Below, piece after piece: positions 1-8,600 of a DNA stretch of 34,958 nucleotides. Source of the stretch: Muribaculaceae bacterium (GTDB taxonomy: Bacteria > Bacteroidota > Bacteroidia > Bacteroidales > Muribaculaceae). The translations under genes were made by a program, and so were the position numbers. The notes under the pieces are model-generated. The model was not told the DNA's origin. It made no database searches and saw only the letters and a program-made list of their open reading frames with translations. Position 1 is the first letter of the stretch. Each line of letters opens with the position of its first letter. The DNA lies in NCBI GenBank assembly GCA_009775355.1, contig VSPN01000029.1:1-34958 (forward strand), given 5' to 3'.

Positions 1-41
1 GAGGTAAAATAAAACTGATCCCCCGCCGCCAGGACTTTTAA

Positions 42-97
42 GGGGTCAATCTTATTATGCCCGAAGGGGTCAAATCCCGCGTGCCCGAGGGGGTCAA
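42..97. repeat. Three GGGGTCAA repeats with exact 24-bp spacing
   Basis: GGGGTCAA occurs at 42-49, 66-73 and 90-97, an exact 24-bp period. The last two copies share the longer unit GCCCGA(A/G)GGGGTCAAA at 59-74 and 83-98. Regularly spaced terminal repeats of this kind are known at ends of IS21-family elements and in some iteron-like sites. No transposase is in the window, so the identity is open; the rest of an element could lie left of position 1. Confidence 0.5.
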
Positions 98-334
98 ACT
101 CACGCGCCTTTTCCAAGATGCCTTACAAGCGGGTTCTATGGCATAAGACAGGGATAATCATCCATCGGCAAAACCGTCTTCAAGACCGGAATTTCGGACA
201 GGAAAAAGGCAACGGATAGGTAGCGATTCAATCTCCTAACCCTTCCAAAAACCGAATTTTCCGCCGAAAGCACCCTTCGGACGAACAACGCCAATCTCTC
301 CTAACTCTCAACACATTACTTTATTCCCCATTTA

Positions 335-367
335 TTGCCATAGTCTCGCGAATTCTCGCTATATTTG
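335..367 (+). promoter_or_regulatory. Promoter of the NlpC/P60 lipoprotein gene
   Basis: TTG (335-337) is followed after 22 bp by TATATTTG (360-367), matching the Bacteroidota -33/-7 consensus TTTG-N19-21-TAnnTTTG. Transcription would start a few bases later. This puts the in-frame TTG at 365 inside the promoter and supports the ATG at 386 as the true start. Confidence 0.65.
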
Positions 368-385
368 CATCATAAAATTGACTAT

Positions 386-922
386 ATGGCAAAAAGAACC
401 TGTTGTGAACTGTTTCAGATACTGCTGTTGTCTGTTGTTGTGCCGTGTATTATGGCGTCCTGCCACTCATCGCGTCATGGGGCCACACGTCCGGGTCATC
501 CCGACGTCGCCCATATTCACGTGGGCAATGTCGGCAAGACGAGACAGAAGATTATAGATGAAGCGTGCACATGGCTCGGGACACCCTACAAATATGCGGG
601 TCAGGAAAAAGGTAAAGGGGCAGACTGTTCGGGAATGGTCATGATGGTCTATGAGAAAGTCACAGGTGAGAAGTTGCCGCGAAACTCGGCGCGCCAGGCA
701 GAATACTGCACGCCGATAGACGCCTCCGAGGTCAATGCCGGCGATCTTGTCTTTTTTGCCACAGGCAAGGATCCTGACCGGGTGTCGCATGTCGGAATCG
801 TCATCGACAACGATAATTTTATCCACGCCTCTTCGTCGAAGGGGGTGGTGGTGTCGCGTTTTACAACAGATTATTATCAGCGAACATTCCGCATGTTCGG
901 ACGAGTGTCCTCCGCCGACTGA
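386..922 (+). CDS. NlpC/P60 family lipoprotein (cell-wall endopeptidase)
   Basis: A 178-residue protein with an N-terminal hydrophobic signal (about residues 9-25) ending in a lipobox-like MAS-C, with Cys26 as the probable lipidated residue. It should therefore be anchored in the cell envelope. The rest is an NlpC/P60 cysteine peptidase domain. The catalytic Cys81 is in GADCSG, His135 in RVSHVGIV, and the third polar residue is probably His147 in FIHAS. This family cleaves the D-glutamyl-diamino acid bond in peptidoglycan stem peptides; the exact substrate here is not shown by sequence. The ATG at 386 is chosen over an upstream in-frame TTG at 365 because the promoter covers that codon. It is a single-gene unit with its own promoter and a terminator that begins in its last codons. 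It is close in size to the Spr/MepS-type enzymes. Confidence 0.9.
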   Translation: MAKRTCCELFQILLLSVVVPCIMASCHSSRHGATRPGHPDVAHIHVGNVGKTRQKIIDEACTWLGTPYKYAGQEKGKGADCSGMVMMVYEKVTGEKLPRNSARQAEYCTPIDASEVNAGDLVFFATGKDPDRVSHVGIVIDNDNFIHASSSKGVVVSRFTTDYYQRTFRMFGRVSSAD

Positions 923-960
923 CCGAATTGACCGAATAGCGCGGATTTCAGTCGTTTTTT
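916..960 (+). terminator. Intrinsic terminator overlapping the stop codon
   Basis: CGACTGA (916-922, including the TGA stop) pairs perfectly with TCAGTCG (948-954), followed directly by six T (955-960). An inner CCG/CGG pairing (923-925/942-944) can shorten the loop. The loop contains a tandem TGACCGAAT duplication starting at 920. Confidence 0.6.
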
Positions 961-972
961 GCCTTCATGTGA

Positions 973-1002
973 TTGTAATGTCGGCAAATTTTATTAAATT
1001 TG
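973..1002 (+). promoter_or_regulatory. Promoter of the hut operon
   Basis: TTG (973-975), a 19-bp spacer, and TAAATTTG (995-1002) match the Bacteroidota -33/-7 consensus. The predicted leader before hutU is about 100 nt and contains a palindrome at 1066-1080. Confidence 0.7.
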
Positions 1003-1065
1003 AAAAATCATGGACCGGACTTTTTTCGCCTGATGCATACATTCATCTCCGGTTCATGACGCATT

Positions 1066-1080
1066 AGGTCAGTCTGACCT
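1066..1080. promoter_or_regulatory. Palindrome in the hut leader (candidate operator or hairpin)
   Basis: AGGTCAG-T-CTGACCT is a perfect 7-bp inverted repeat with one central base. It lies about 65 bp downstream of the predicted -7 element and 30 bp before hutU. ATGCAT occurs on both sides (1033-1038 and 1085-1090). No regulator gene is in the operon, so a trans-acting repressor is one reading and an RNA hairpin is the other. Confidence 0.45.
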
Positions 1081-1110
1081 GTAAATGCATATTCAGAGAA
1101 TACAACAACA

Positions 1111-3120
1111 ATGACCTATTATACCATGGACAACAGAATCGAACTTGGTGCAGAATGGCCCGCTATGCCGGGATTTCAGGAGGGAATCCGCAGGGCTCCC
1201 GACAGAGGATACACACTTGATGACCGCAAGACGGTCACCGCACTCAAAAACGCACTCCGCTATCTCCCCGCCGAGCTGCATGATAAAGCCGCGCCGGAGT
1301 TCCTTGAGGAACTCCGCACACGCGGAAGAATTTACGCTTACCGCTGGCGCCCCGAGGGTGATCTCAAGGCAAAGCCGATCGATGAGTACAAAGGGAAGTG
1401 CCTTGCCGGCAAGGCGTTTCAGGTGATGATCGACAACAACCTGTCGTTCGACGTCGCTTTGTATCCTTACGAACTTGTCACTTATGGTGAAACCGGTCAG
1501 GTATGCCAGAACTGGCTTCAGTACAGACTTATAAAGAAATATCTTGAGGAAATGACCGACGAGCAGACGCTCGTGGTCGAGTCTGGACATCCGCTCGGGC
1601 TTTTCCCATCGCGTCCCGACGCGCCTCGCGTCATCATCACCAACGCAATGATGGTCGGCATGTTCGACAATCTTCATGACTGGCATGAAGCCATGCAGCT
1701 CGGTGTTGCCAACTACGGACAGATGACGGCAGGAGGCTGGATGTATATCGGCCCGCAGGGCATTGTGCATGGCACGTTCAACACTATCCTCAACGCCGGA
1801 CGCATGAAGCTCGGTGTGCCGGAAGACGGAGACCTACGCGGTCATATATTTGTCTCTTCCGGTCTCGGCGGCATGAGCGGCGCTCAGCCGAAAGCCGCTG
1901 AGATCGCCGGTGCGGCGGCAATCATAGCCGAGGTCGATGAGTCGCGCATCAAGACCCGCATGGATCAGGGGTGGGTTAGCGTCAAGACCGGCGATATCGA
2001 AGAGGCTTTCAGAGTCGCTGAAGAGGCGATGGCTGAGAAGCGTCCGGTATCAGTGGCATATCTCGGCAATGTGGTTGATCTTCTCGAATATGCTGTCGAG
2101 CATGACAAGCAGATCGAGCTGCTTAGCGACCAGACTTCGTGTCATGCTGTCTATGAAGGCGGATACTGTCCGGTCGGTCTCTCTTTCGAGGAACGCACTG
2201 AACTTCTGCATGAAAATCCGGAAAAATTCCGCGAGCTTGTCGATCTCTCTCTCAGACGCCATTATGAGGCTATACGTGCTCTTGTAGCCCGCGGCACTTA
2301 TTTCTTCGATTACGGCAATTCGTTTATGAAAGCCATATATGATGCCGGAGTGAAGGAGATTTCAAAGAACGGGGTTGACGAAAAAGATGGATTCATATGG
2401 CCTTCATATGTGGAGGATATCATGGGTCCGATGCTCTTCGACTACGGCTATGGTCCTTTCCGCTGGGTTTGCCTCAGCGGACGCCATGAGGATCTTGTGA
2501 AGACAGACCGCGCCGCCATGGAATGCATTGACGTGAACCGACGCGGACAGGATCGTGACAATTACAACTGGATCCGCGACGCGGAGAAAAACGCGCTCGT
2601 TGTCGGCACACAGGCCCGCATACTTTATCAGGATGCCATGGGGCGCCTGAAGATCGCGCTGCGTTTTAACGAGATGGTTCGCAACGGAGAGGTCGGTCCG
2701 ATCATGCTTGGCCGTGACCATCACGATGTGAGCGGCACAGACTCTCCGTTCCGTGAGACTTCCAACATAAAAGACGGTTCAAACGTGATGGCTGACATGG
2801 CTGTGCAGTGTTTCGCCGGCAACTGTGCTCGCGGAATGAGCCTTGTCGCTCTCCATAACGGCGGCGGCGTAGGTATCGGCAAGGCTGTCAACGGCGGATT
2901 TGGAATGGTGTGCGACGGTTCGGAGCGTGTAGACGAGATACTTAAGAAGGCTATGCTGTGGGATGTCATGGGTGGTGTGGCGCGACGCGGATGGGCCCGC
3001 AACGAGAACGCCATGAGCACCGTCAGGGAATGGAACGAGACTCAGATGGAGAATGGATTCCATATCACCGAACCCAATATCGCCGATGAGTCGATGCTTG
3101 AGAATTTAATCGCAAAATAA
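1111..3120 (+). CDS. hutU: Urocanate hydratase
   Basis: Second step of histidine degradation: urocanate plus water gives 4-imidazolone-5-propionate, using tightly bound NAD+, in the cytosol. The 669-residue protein is longer than the ~555-residue proteobacterial enzymes but carries the family signatures. These are QMTAGGWMYIGPQG near residues 204-217, the glycine-rich GLGGMSGAQP near 249-258, Cys454 in FRWVCLSG (equivalent to the conserved active-site cysteine), RDHHDVSG near 534, and GGGVGIGKAVNGG near 584. The start at 1111 is the first ATG after the promoter; a second ATG at 1126 is also possible. It is the first gene of hutU-ftcD-hutI-hutH, with only 26 bp to ftcD. No Shine-Dalgarno is visible, which is usual in this phylum. 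Confidence 0.95.
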   Translation: MTYYTMDNRIELGAEWPAMPGFQEGIRRAPDRGYTLDDRKTVTALKNALRYLPAELHDKAAPEFLEELRTRGRIYAYRWRPEGDLKAKPIDEYKGKCLAGKAFQVMIDNNLSFDVALYPYELVTYGETGQVCQNWLQYRLIKKYLEEMTDEQTLVVESGHPLGLFPSRPDAPRVIITNAMMVGMFDNLHDWHEAMQLGVANYGQMTAGGWMYIGPQGIVHGTFNTILNAGRMKLGVPEDGDLRGHIFVSSGLGGMSGAQPKAAEIAGAAAIIAEVDESRIKTRMDQGWVSVKTGDIEEAFRVAEEAMAEKRPVSVAYLGNVVDLLEYAVEHDKQIELLSDQTSCHAVYEGGYCPVGLSFEERTELLHENPEKFRELVDLSLRRHYEAIRALVARGTYFFDYGNSFMKAIYDAGVKEISKNGVDEKDGFIWPSYVEDIMGPMLFDYGYGPFRWVCLSGRHEDLVKTDRAAMECIDVNRRGQDRDNYNWIRDAEKNALVVGTQARILYQDAMGRLKIALRFNEMVRNGEVGPIMLGRDHHDVSGTDSPFRETSNIKDGSNVMADMAVQCFAGNCARGMSLVALHNGGGVGIGKAVNGGFGMVCDGSERVDEILKKAMLWDVMGGVARRGWARNENAMSTVREWNETQMENGFHITEPNIADESMLENLIAK

Positions 3121-3146
3121 ATATCTGACTAACATTTTGTAATACC

Positions 3147-4850
3147 ATGAGGCAGATTATTGAGTGTGTCCCCAATTTCAGCGAGGGACGCGACCGTGCG
3201 GTGATTGACGCCATTACCGCAGAGATCGAAAAGGGAGGCAAAGTGCGCCTGCTCGACGTTGATCCGGGCGAGGCTACCAACCGTACGGTGGTGACGTTTG
3301 TCGGTGAACCCGAGGATGTGCTTGACGCCGCTGTCAGGGGTGTGCGCAAGGCGGCAGAACTTATAGACATGCGCGGCCACCATGGCGCGCATCCCAGAAT
3401 GGGTGCGACCGATGTATGCCCTCTGATTCCTGTCAGCGGCATAACTCTCGAAGAGTGCGCCGAACTCGCGCGTCGGCTCGCAAAACGTATTGCCGATGAA
3501 CTGAATATTCCGACATATTGCTATGAGGCTGCGGCATTTACTCCCGAGCGCAAGAATCTTGCGGTTTGCAGAGCCGGCGAATATGAAGCTCTTCCTGAGA
3601 AAATGAATCATGAAGGAAAGGCTCCGGATTTCGGTGACCGTCCCTTTGACGAAGGTGTTGCCAGAACCGGTGCGACAGCAGTTGGCGCACGCGACTTCCT
3701 GATTGCCGTCAACTTCAATCTCAACACGACATCGACTCGTCGGGCCAACGCAATAGCGTTCGATGTCCGCGAGAAAGGCCGTCCGATGAGAGAGGGTGGC
3801 AAGGTGACCGGCAAGCCTGTCAAGGATGAGAACGGCAACACTATCATGATTCCCGGTACTCTCAAGGGTACGAAAGCCATAGGATGGTTTATCGACGAAT
3901 ATGGCATCGCCCAGGTGTCGATGAATATTACCGACATGGGCCTTGTGCCTCTCCACAAGGCGTTCGACGAGGTGAGCCGCGCGGCCGCCGCACGCGGAAT
4001 CCGCGTTACCGGCACGGAAATCGTTGGCCTCGTGCCGAAGCGTGCCATAATTGACGCCGGCAAGCACTATCTGCGCATGCAGCAGCGTTCGCTCGGCATT
4101 CCTGATGAGGAGATCATCAAGATCGCGGTCAAGTCAATGGGTCTCGATGAACTTAAGGAGTTCAGACCCGAGGAGAAGATCATAGAGTATATGCTCGATT
4201 CAGGCGATAAGGGTTCACGACTTGTAGACATGACGTGTCGCGGGTTTGCCGACGAGACATCTTCTGAATCTCCTGCCCCCGGCGGAGGTTCGATCTCGGC
4301 ATACATGGGCGCGCTCGCTGCCGCGCTCGGCACAATGGTGGCCAATTTGTCAGCCCACAAGGCGGGATGGGATGACCGTTGGGAGGAATTCTCCTCATGG
4401 GCAGAAAAGGGGAGAGCCATACAGGATCGCCTCATAGCTCTGGTCGACGAGGATACCGAGGCGTTCAACAGGATAATGGCTGTGTTCGCCATGCCAAAGA
4501 ATTCTCCGGAAGAAAAGGCTGCGAGAGCCGCCGCTCTCGAGGCTGCGACATTATATGCCTCAGAAGTGCCTCTACGCACAATGAAAGCAGCATTTGAGAC
4601 TTTCGCGCTTCTCGAGGCGATGGCGGAGTCGGGCAATCCCGCTTCTGTCAGCGACGCAGGTGTGGGCGCGCTTGCAGCACGCTCTGCCGTGCTCGGCGCC
4701 TGGCTCAACGTGCGCATCAATGCCGCCGGTCTCAAAGACCGGGCTGCGGCTGATGCCATACTCTCCGAAGCCGGAAAGATCGCCGCTGAGGCTACAGAGC
4801 GAGAAACAGCCGTACTTTCAATCGTCAATGGTGTAATAGACCGTCAGTAA
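3147..4850 (+). CDS. ftcD: Glutamate formimidoyltransferase fused to formimino-THF cyclodeaminase
   Basis: Bifunctional folate enzyme of 567 residues. Residues ~1-320 are the formiminotransferase, which moves the formimino group from N-formimino-glutamate to tetrahydrofolate. It has the N-terminal ECVPNFSEGRD motif and the catalytic His82 in GHHGAHPRMG. Residues ~350-560 are the cyclodeaminase, with SPAPGGGSISAYMGALA near 370-386; it releases ammonia to give 5,10-methenyl-THF. The architecture matches the vertebrate FTCD; some Bacteroidota instead carry a short transferase and a separate cyclohydrolase/cyclodeaminase gene. Its TAA stop overlaps the ATG of hutI by one base (TAATG), indicating translational coupling. 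Together with hutI and hutH it ends the pathway at glutamate. Confidence 0.93.
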   Translation: MRQIIECVPNFSEGRDRAVIDAITAEIEKGGKVRLLDVDPGEATNRTVVTFVGEPEDVLDAAVRGVRKAAELIDMRGHHGAHPRMGATDVCPLIPVSGITLEECAELARRLAKRIADELNIPTYCYEAAAFTPERKNLAVCRAGEYEALPEKMNHEGKAPDFGDRPFDEGVARTGATAVGARDFLIAVNFNLNTTSTRRANAIAFDVREKGRPMREGGKVTGKPVKDENGNTIMIPGTLKGTKAIGWFIDEYGIAQVSMNITDMGLVPLHKAFDEVSRAAAARGIRVTGTEIVGLVPKRAIIDAGKHYLRMQQRSLGIPDEEIIKIAVKSMGLDELKEFRPEEKIIEYMLDSGDKGSRLVDMTCRGFADETSSESPAPGGGSISAYMGALAAALGTMVANLSAHKAGWDDRWEEFSSWAEKGRAIQDRLIALVDEDTEAFNRIMAVFAMPKNSPEEKAARAAALEAATLYASEVPLRTMKAAFETFALLEAMAESGNPASVSDAGVGALAARSAVLGAWLNVRINAAGLKDRAAADAILSEAGKIAAEATERETAVLSIVNGVIDRQ

Positions 4851-6091
4851 TGTCCTCTCTTCGAATAATAAACGCTAACATCTCGACTCCTCTGGGCAAT
4901 TCGGCCCGGAGGGGTGACGAGATGTCGGAACTTCTATGTATTCCCGACGGTGGCATTGTGATTGACGACGGCGTAATCACTTTTGTCGGCAAAATGGACG
5001 ACATGCCCTTTCCCGACTGTGATGCAAACGTGATCGATGCCGAAGGTCGCGCCGTTATTCCCGGTTTTGTCGACTCTCATACACATCTTGTCTTCGGCGG
5101 TTACCGCCCTGATGAATTCGAGTGGCGTCTGAAAGGTGACAGCTACATGAGCATAATGGAGCGGGGAGGAGGAATCCAGTCAACTGTAAATGCGACACGC
5201 GCCGAGTCTTTTGAAGCTCTCGTAGAAAAAGCCCGCTGGTTTGTGGACCGTATGTCTGAGATGGGCGTAACCACTGTCGAGGCTAAGAGCGGTTACGGTC
5301 TCGACACCGGGACAGAACTGAAGATGCTCGACGTGATCAATACTCTTGCCGGAGAGAAAGAAGGAAAACTGCGTGTTGTCCCGACATTCCTCGGAGCGCA
5401 TGCCGTTCCCAGTGAATACAAGGGCCGCACCGGCGACTATGTCGATCTGATGATTTCCGAAATGATTCCTGCGGCGAAAGGGAAAGCTCGGTTTTTCGAC
5501 ATATTCACAGAGAAGAATGTGTTTGAGATCGAGGATTCGCGTCGGCTGCTCAATGCCGCAAGAGATGCCGGCTTTGAACTGAAACTGCATGCTGATGAGA
5601 TCGTCACTCTCGGCGGTGCAGAACTTGCAGCGGAAGTAGGTGCTGTTTCCGCCGATCATCTTCTTCATGTCAGCGACGAGGGAATACGGCGCATGGCCGA
5701 AGAGGGTGTTGTCGCGACTCTCTTGCCATTGACGGCATTTGCTCTGAGGGAACCTTACGCTCCGGCACGTAGATTCATCAAGGCCGGAGCCGCCGTCGCT
5801 CTTGCGACCGACCTTAATCCCGGCTCATGCTTTTCTGGCTCGATACCGCTCACCATCGCGCTTGCCTGCATCTATATGGGCATGAGTGTCGAGGAGACAA
5901 TAACGGCACTTACTCTCAATGGCGCGGCTGCTGTCGGACTTGCCGAAGAGACCGGATCGATCGAGACAGGAAAGAGCGGAGACATAGTTATTCTTAATTT
6001 TGACACTTACCGTTCTTTGCCATATTATGTCGGCATGAACTGTGTGCGGACTGTGATCAGCAGAGGCCGCATCGTCACCCAAAACAAATAA
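4850..6091 (+). CDS. hutI: Imidazolonepropionase
   Basis: Third step of histidine degradation: hydrolysis of 4-imidazolone-5-propionate to N-formimino-L-glutamate. It is a 413-residue amidohydrolase-superfamily TIM barrel. Metal ligands His77 and His79 are in DSHTHLVFGG, a third His (247) is in LKLHADE, and Asp321 is in ATDLNPGS. The motif RPDEFEWRLKG after the first metal site is characteristic of HutI. The start codon overlaps the ftcD stop by one base and the stop lies 11 bp before hutH, so it sits firmly within one transcription unit. Confidence 0.95.
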   Translation: MSSLRIINANISTPLGNSARRGDEMSELLCIPDGGIVIDDGVITFVGKMDDMPFPDCDANVIDAEGRAVIPGFVDSHTHLVFGGYRPDEFEWRLKGDSYMSIMERGGGIQSTVNATRAESFEALVEKARWFVDRMSEMGVTTVEAKSGYGLDTGTELKMLDVINTLAGEKEGKLRVVPTFLGAHAVPSEYKGRTGDYVDLMISEMIPAAKGKARFFDIFTEKNVFEIEDSRRLLNAARDAGFELKLHADEIVTLGGAELAAEVGAVSADHLLHVSDEGIRRMAEEGVVATLLPLTAFALREPYAPARRFIKAGAAVALATDLNPGSCFSGSIPLTIALACIYMGMSVEETITALTLNGAAAVGLAEETGSIETGKSGDIVILNFDTYRSLPYYVGMNCVRTVISRGRIVTQNK

Positions 6092-6102
6092 TCTACATAC
6101 TT

Positions 6103-7620
6103 ATGGATAAACTTGAGACATATGCGATAGGATCCGGAAATCTTACCTACGATCTTATCGAAACGATACTTAAATCGAACGCGCGCCTGACCCTGTCGTC
6201 AGAAGCCCGTGAAAAAATTCGTCATTGCCGAGACTATCTCGACAGAAAGACAGACGAGACTTCGGAACCGATCTATGGAGTTACAACCGGATTCGGTTCT
6301 CTCTGCAACAAGCACATATCGCACGATGAGCTTTCCACTCTTCAGGAAAATCTCGTCAAGAGCCATTCCTGCAGTGTGGGAACTCCGGTCGATCCTGTCA
6401 TCGTCAAACTCATGCTTCTTCTGAAGGCGCACGCTCTGTCGATGGGTTTCAGCGGAGTCCAGATCGAGACAGTCGAGCGTATTCTCGACTTCTACAACAA
6501 CGATGTGATCCCCGTGGTGTGCGACCGTGGTTCGCTCGGTGCTTCAGGAGACCTCGCGCCTCTTGCCAATCTCTTCCTCCCTCTTATAGGGGAAGGAGAG
6601 GTGTTCTTCCAGGGACGCCGCATAAAGAGTGCCGACATGCTTGCCCAGATGGGCTGGCGTCCCATCAGGCTCAAATCCAAAGAGGGGCTGGCTCTGCTCA
6701 ACGGCACTCAGTTCATGAGTGCAAACGGCATAAAAGCTCTCATCGACGGCTGGCACATGGTGAATTGCTTTGATCTTTTCGGGGCGATGTCGCTGGAGGC
6801 TTTCGACGGACGCATCGAACCTTTTCTCGCGTGCATTCAGAACATACGTCCGCACGCAGGACAGATCGAGACAGGCCAGGTATTCCGCGGGCTACTAAAA
6901 GGAAGCGAGATCATAAGCCGGCATAAGGAGCATGTGCAGGATCCATATTCGTTCCGTTGCATCCCGCAGGTGCATGGAGCTGTCAAGGACGCCATGATAC
7001 ATGTCACCAACGTACTTCATACCGAAATCAATTCGGTGACCGACAATCCCACCGTATTCCCTGATCAGGATATGGTGGTGTCTGGAGGCAATTTCCATGG
7101 CGAGCCTCTCGCTCTTGCATTCGATTATATGGGAGTGGCGCTCCATGAGCTCGGCAACATTTCCGAGCGTCGCGTTGCACAGCTTATTCTTGGGCTTCGC
7201 GGTCTTCCCGAATTCCTCGTGGCTCACCCGGGTCTGAATTCCGGCTTCATGATTCCGCAGTATGCAGCCGCCTCGATGGTAAGCCAGAACAAGATGTATG
7301 CATGGCCGGCTTCATGCGATTCGATTGTAAGCTCCAACGGGCAGGAAGATCTTGTCTCTATGGGTGCGAACGCCGCGACGAAACTTCACAAGATAATCGA
7401 CAACCTCAAGTATATAGCGGCTATCGAGCTTATGAACGCAGCGCAGGGCATCGAGTTCCGCAGGCCGTTGAAGTCGTCTCCCTATATCGAGACTGTTCTT
7501 GCGGAATTCCGCAAGGTGGTTCCGTTTGTCGTCGAGGACGTTGTGATGGAAGACTACATTGCCAAAACAATGGCATTCCTTGACGGTTTTGACATAAATC
7601 TCGAGGAAGTGATAGACTAA
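6103..7620 (+). CDS. hutH: Histidine ammonia-lyase
   Basis: First step of the pathway: non-oxidative deamination of L-histidine to trans-urocanate and ammonia. The 505-residue protein has the usual length. Ala147-Ser148-Gly149 in GSLGASGDLAPL form the MIO electrophilic prosthetic group by self-cyclisation, and Tyr58 in IYGVTTGFG is the conserved catalytic tyrosine. Other family landmarks are the NGTQFMSANG stretch and TDNPTVF. Although it catalyses the first reaction it is the last gene of the operon, followed by a strong terminator. No histidine transporter or HutC-type repressor is present in the window. Confidence 0.96.
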   Translation: MDKLETYAIGSGNLTYDLIETILKSNARLTLSSEAREKIRHCRDYLDRKTDETSEPIYGVTTGFGSLCNKHISHDELSTLQENLVKSHSCSVGTPVDPVIVKLMLLLKAHALSMGFSGVQIETVERILDFYNNDVIPVVCDRGSLGASGDLAPLANLFLPLIGEGEVFFQGRRIKSADMLAQMGWRPIRLKSKEGLALLNGTQFMSANGIKALIDGWHMVNCFDLFGAMSLEAFDGRIEPFLACIQNIRPHAGQIETGQVFRGLLKGSEIISRHKEHVQDPYSFRCIPQVHGAVKDAMIHVTNVLHTEINSVTDNPTVFPDQDMVVSGGNFHGEPLALAFDYMGVALHELGNISERRVAQLILGLRGLPEFLVAHPGLNSGFMIPQYAAASMVSQNKMYAWPASCDSIVSSNGQEDLVSMGANAATKLHKIIDNLKYIAAIELMNAAQGIEFRRPLKSSPYIETVLAEFRKVVPFVVEDVVMEDYIAKTMAFLDGFDINLEEVID

Positions 7621-7645
7621 CACAGATAATTATCTGTTATATAAA

Positions 7646-7677
7646 GGTGGAAGGACGGGTTTCCTTCCGCCTTTTTT
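7646..7677 (+). terminator. Intrinsic terminator of the hut operon
   Basis: GGTGGAAGGA (7646-7655) pairs over 10 bp, with one G-U, to TCCTTCCGCC (7662-7671), with a 6-base loop and six T immediately after (7672-7677). It lies 26 bp after the hutH stop. Confidence 0.88.
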
Positions 7678-7779
7678 ATTGAAGCTGTATAAACGGCTTC
7701 ATTAGCCGTAAATGAATATTGGTGCGGTTGCAAGTGGGTGGCAGACTGATTGGGGGAATAAATTGTAAAACAGAAGAAT

Positions 7780-8565
7780 GTGGATAATTCAACAGACTCC
7801 GGCGGCGTTCTTGAGTTGCTTCGCAGACGCCATTCGGTGAGAAGTTACAGTGTCGATGCCATCGACGATGCTGTCAGGAACAGGCTTAGAAGCGAGATAA
7901 CATATATAAACACACATGAGTCTGGTCTGGCATTCCAGTTGTGTTTCGATGATGCCGCGCCGTTTCAGGGCTGGTCACGAAGCTACGGCATATTCAGGAA
8001 TGTGAGGAATTACATGGTCGCTGTCATCGATCCGACATTTCCTGATGCGGAGGAGAGGGCTGGCTATTTTGCTCAGCAGTTTGTGATCGAGACTGTGCGT
8101 GCCGGACTTGGAACATGCTTTGTCGGCGGTACATATTCCGGATCACACATCAGAGCGAGAGTCGAGGTTTATGAGAAAGTGCCGTTTGTTGTCGCATTCG
8201 GCAGATCCGATCACTCAGCCACATCACTTCTTGCAAGAATCTCTTCCCGAATAGCTCATCTCAAGACTATGACCCCGAGAGATTTCTTTGCAGGCGACGA
8301 TGTGGAGTATCATGAGGTTCTCAACAGATTCCCATGGCTTCATACTGCTCTTCAGGCAGTGGCATGTGCTCCCTCTGCTATGAACCGACGCCCTGTGAGA
8401 CTGAAAATGCGTGAAGTCGGAGGCCGTTCGCGTATTGTCGCTTTTACAGACGACTCCGGAAAATATGCAGTCGATCTCGGCATTGCGAAATATAATGTTG
8501 CGGCAGTAGTGCCCGGAGTGTGGGAATGGGGCGAAAATGCGCCGTTTATTCCGGATGCGGACTGA
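7780..8565 (+). CDS. Nitroreductase-family protein
   Basis: A 261-residue protein related to the FMN-dependent nitroreductase fold, closest to the long 'putative TM nitroreductase' group. The N-terminal RRRHSVRSY (residues 15-23) is the phosphate/FMN-contacting motif. AGLGTCFVGG near 110-120 and APSAMNRRPVRL near 195-206 are the family's second-half signatures. Real substrates of this group are mostly unknown; a role as flavin-dependent oxidoreductase is inferred. The start appears to be GTG at 7780: the nearby ATG at 7778 is in another frame, and an in-frame stop lies at 7759-7761, so little room remains upstream. The next gene begins 35 bp after its stop, suggesting a two-gene unit with the XRE regulator. 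Confidence 0.8.
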   Translation: MDNSTDSGGVLELLRRRHSVRSYSVDAIDDAVRNRLRSEITYINTHESGLAFQLCFDDAAPFQGWSRSYGIFRNVRNYMVAVIDPTFPDAEERAGYFAQQFVIETVRAGLGTCFVGGTYSGSHIRARVEVYEKVPFVVAFGRSDHSATSLLARISSRIAHLKTMTPRDFFAGDDVEYHEVLNRFPWLHTALQAVACAPSAMNRRPVRLKMREVGGRSRIVAFTDDSGKYAVDLGIAKYNVAAVVPGVWEWGENAPFIPDAD

Positions 8566-8600
8566 TAAGTTCAATAGATAACCGTCCAGTCAGAATCAAT

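Larger units (their letters stand above)
1..385. other. Intergenic left edge, no gene seen
   Basis: I see no convincing coding region here. The first ~100 bases hold a three-copy repeat (annotated separately), and the last ~50 bases hold the promoter of the NlpC/P60 gene. The stretch between about 110 and 330 has no recognisable feature apart from a weak hairpin CCGAA/TTCGG near 265-285. Confidence 0.6.

Noticed and set aside
42..97. CRISPR array
   Set aside because: Only three short units with 24-bp period and partly conserved spacers; no cas genes and no 30-bp-class repeat.
1093..1770. Minus-strand open frame (225 codons) opposite hutU
   Set aside because: It is antisense to a clear urocanate hydratase and shows no domain.
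3129..4067. Long minus-strand open frame (312 codons) opposite ftcD
   Set aside because: It is a shadow of ftcD caused by codon bias; no motifs, promoter or start context.
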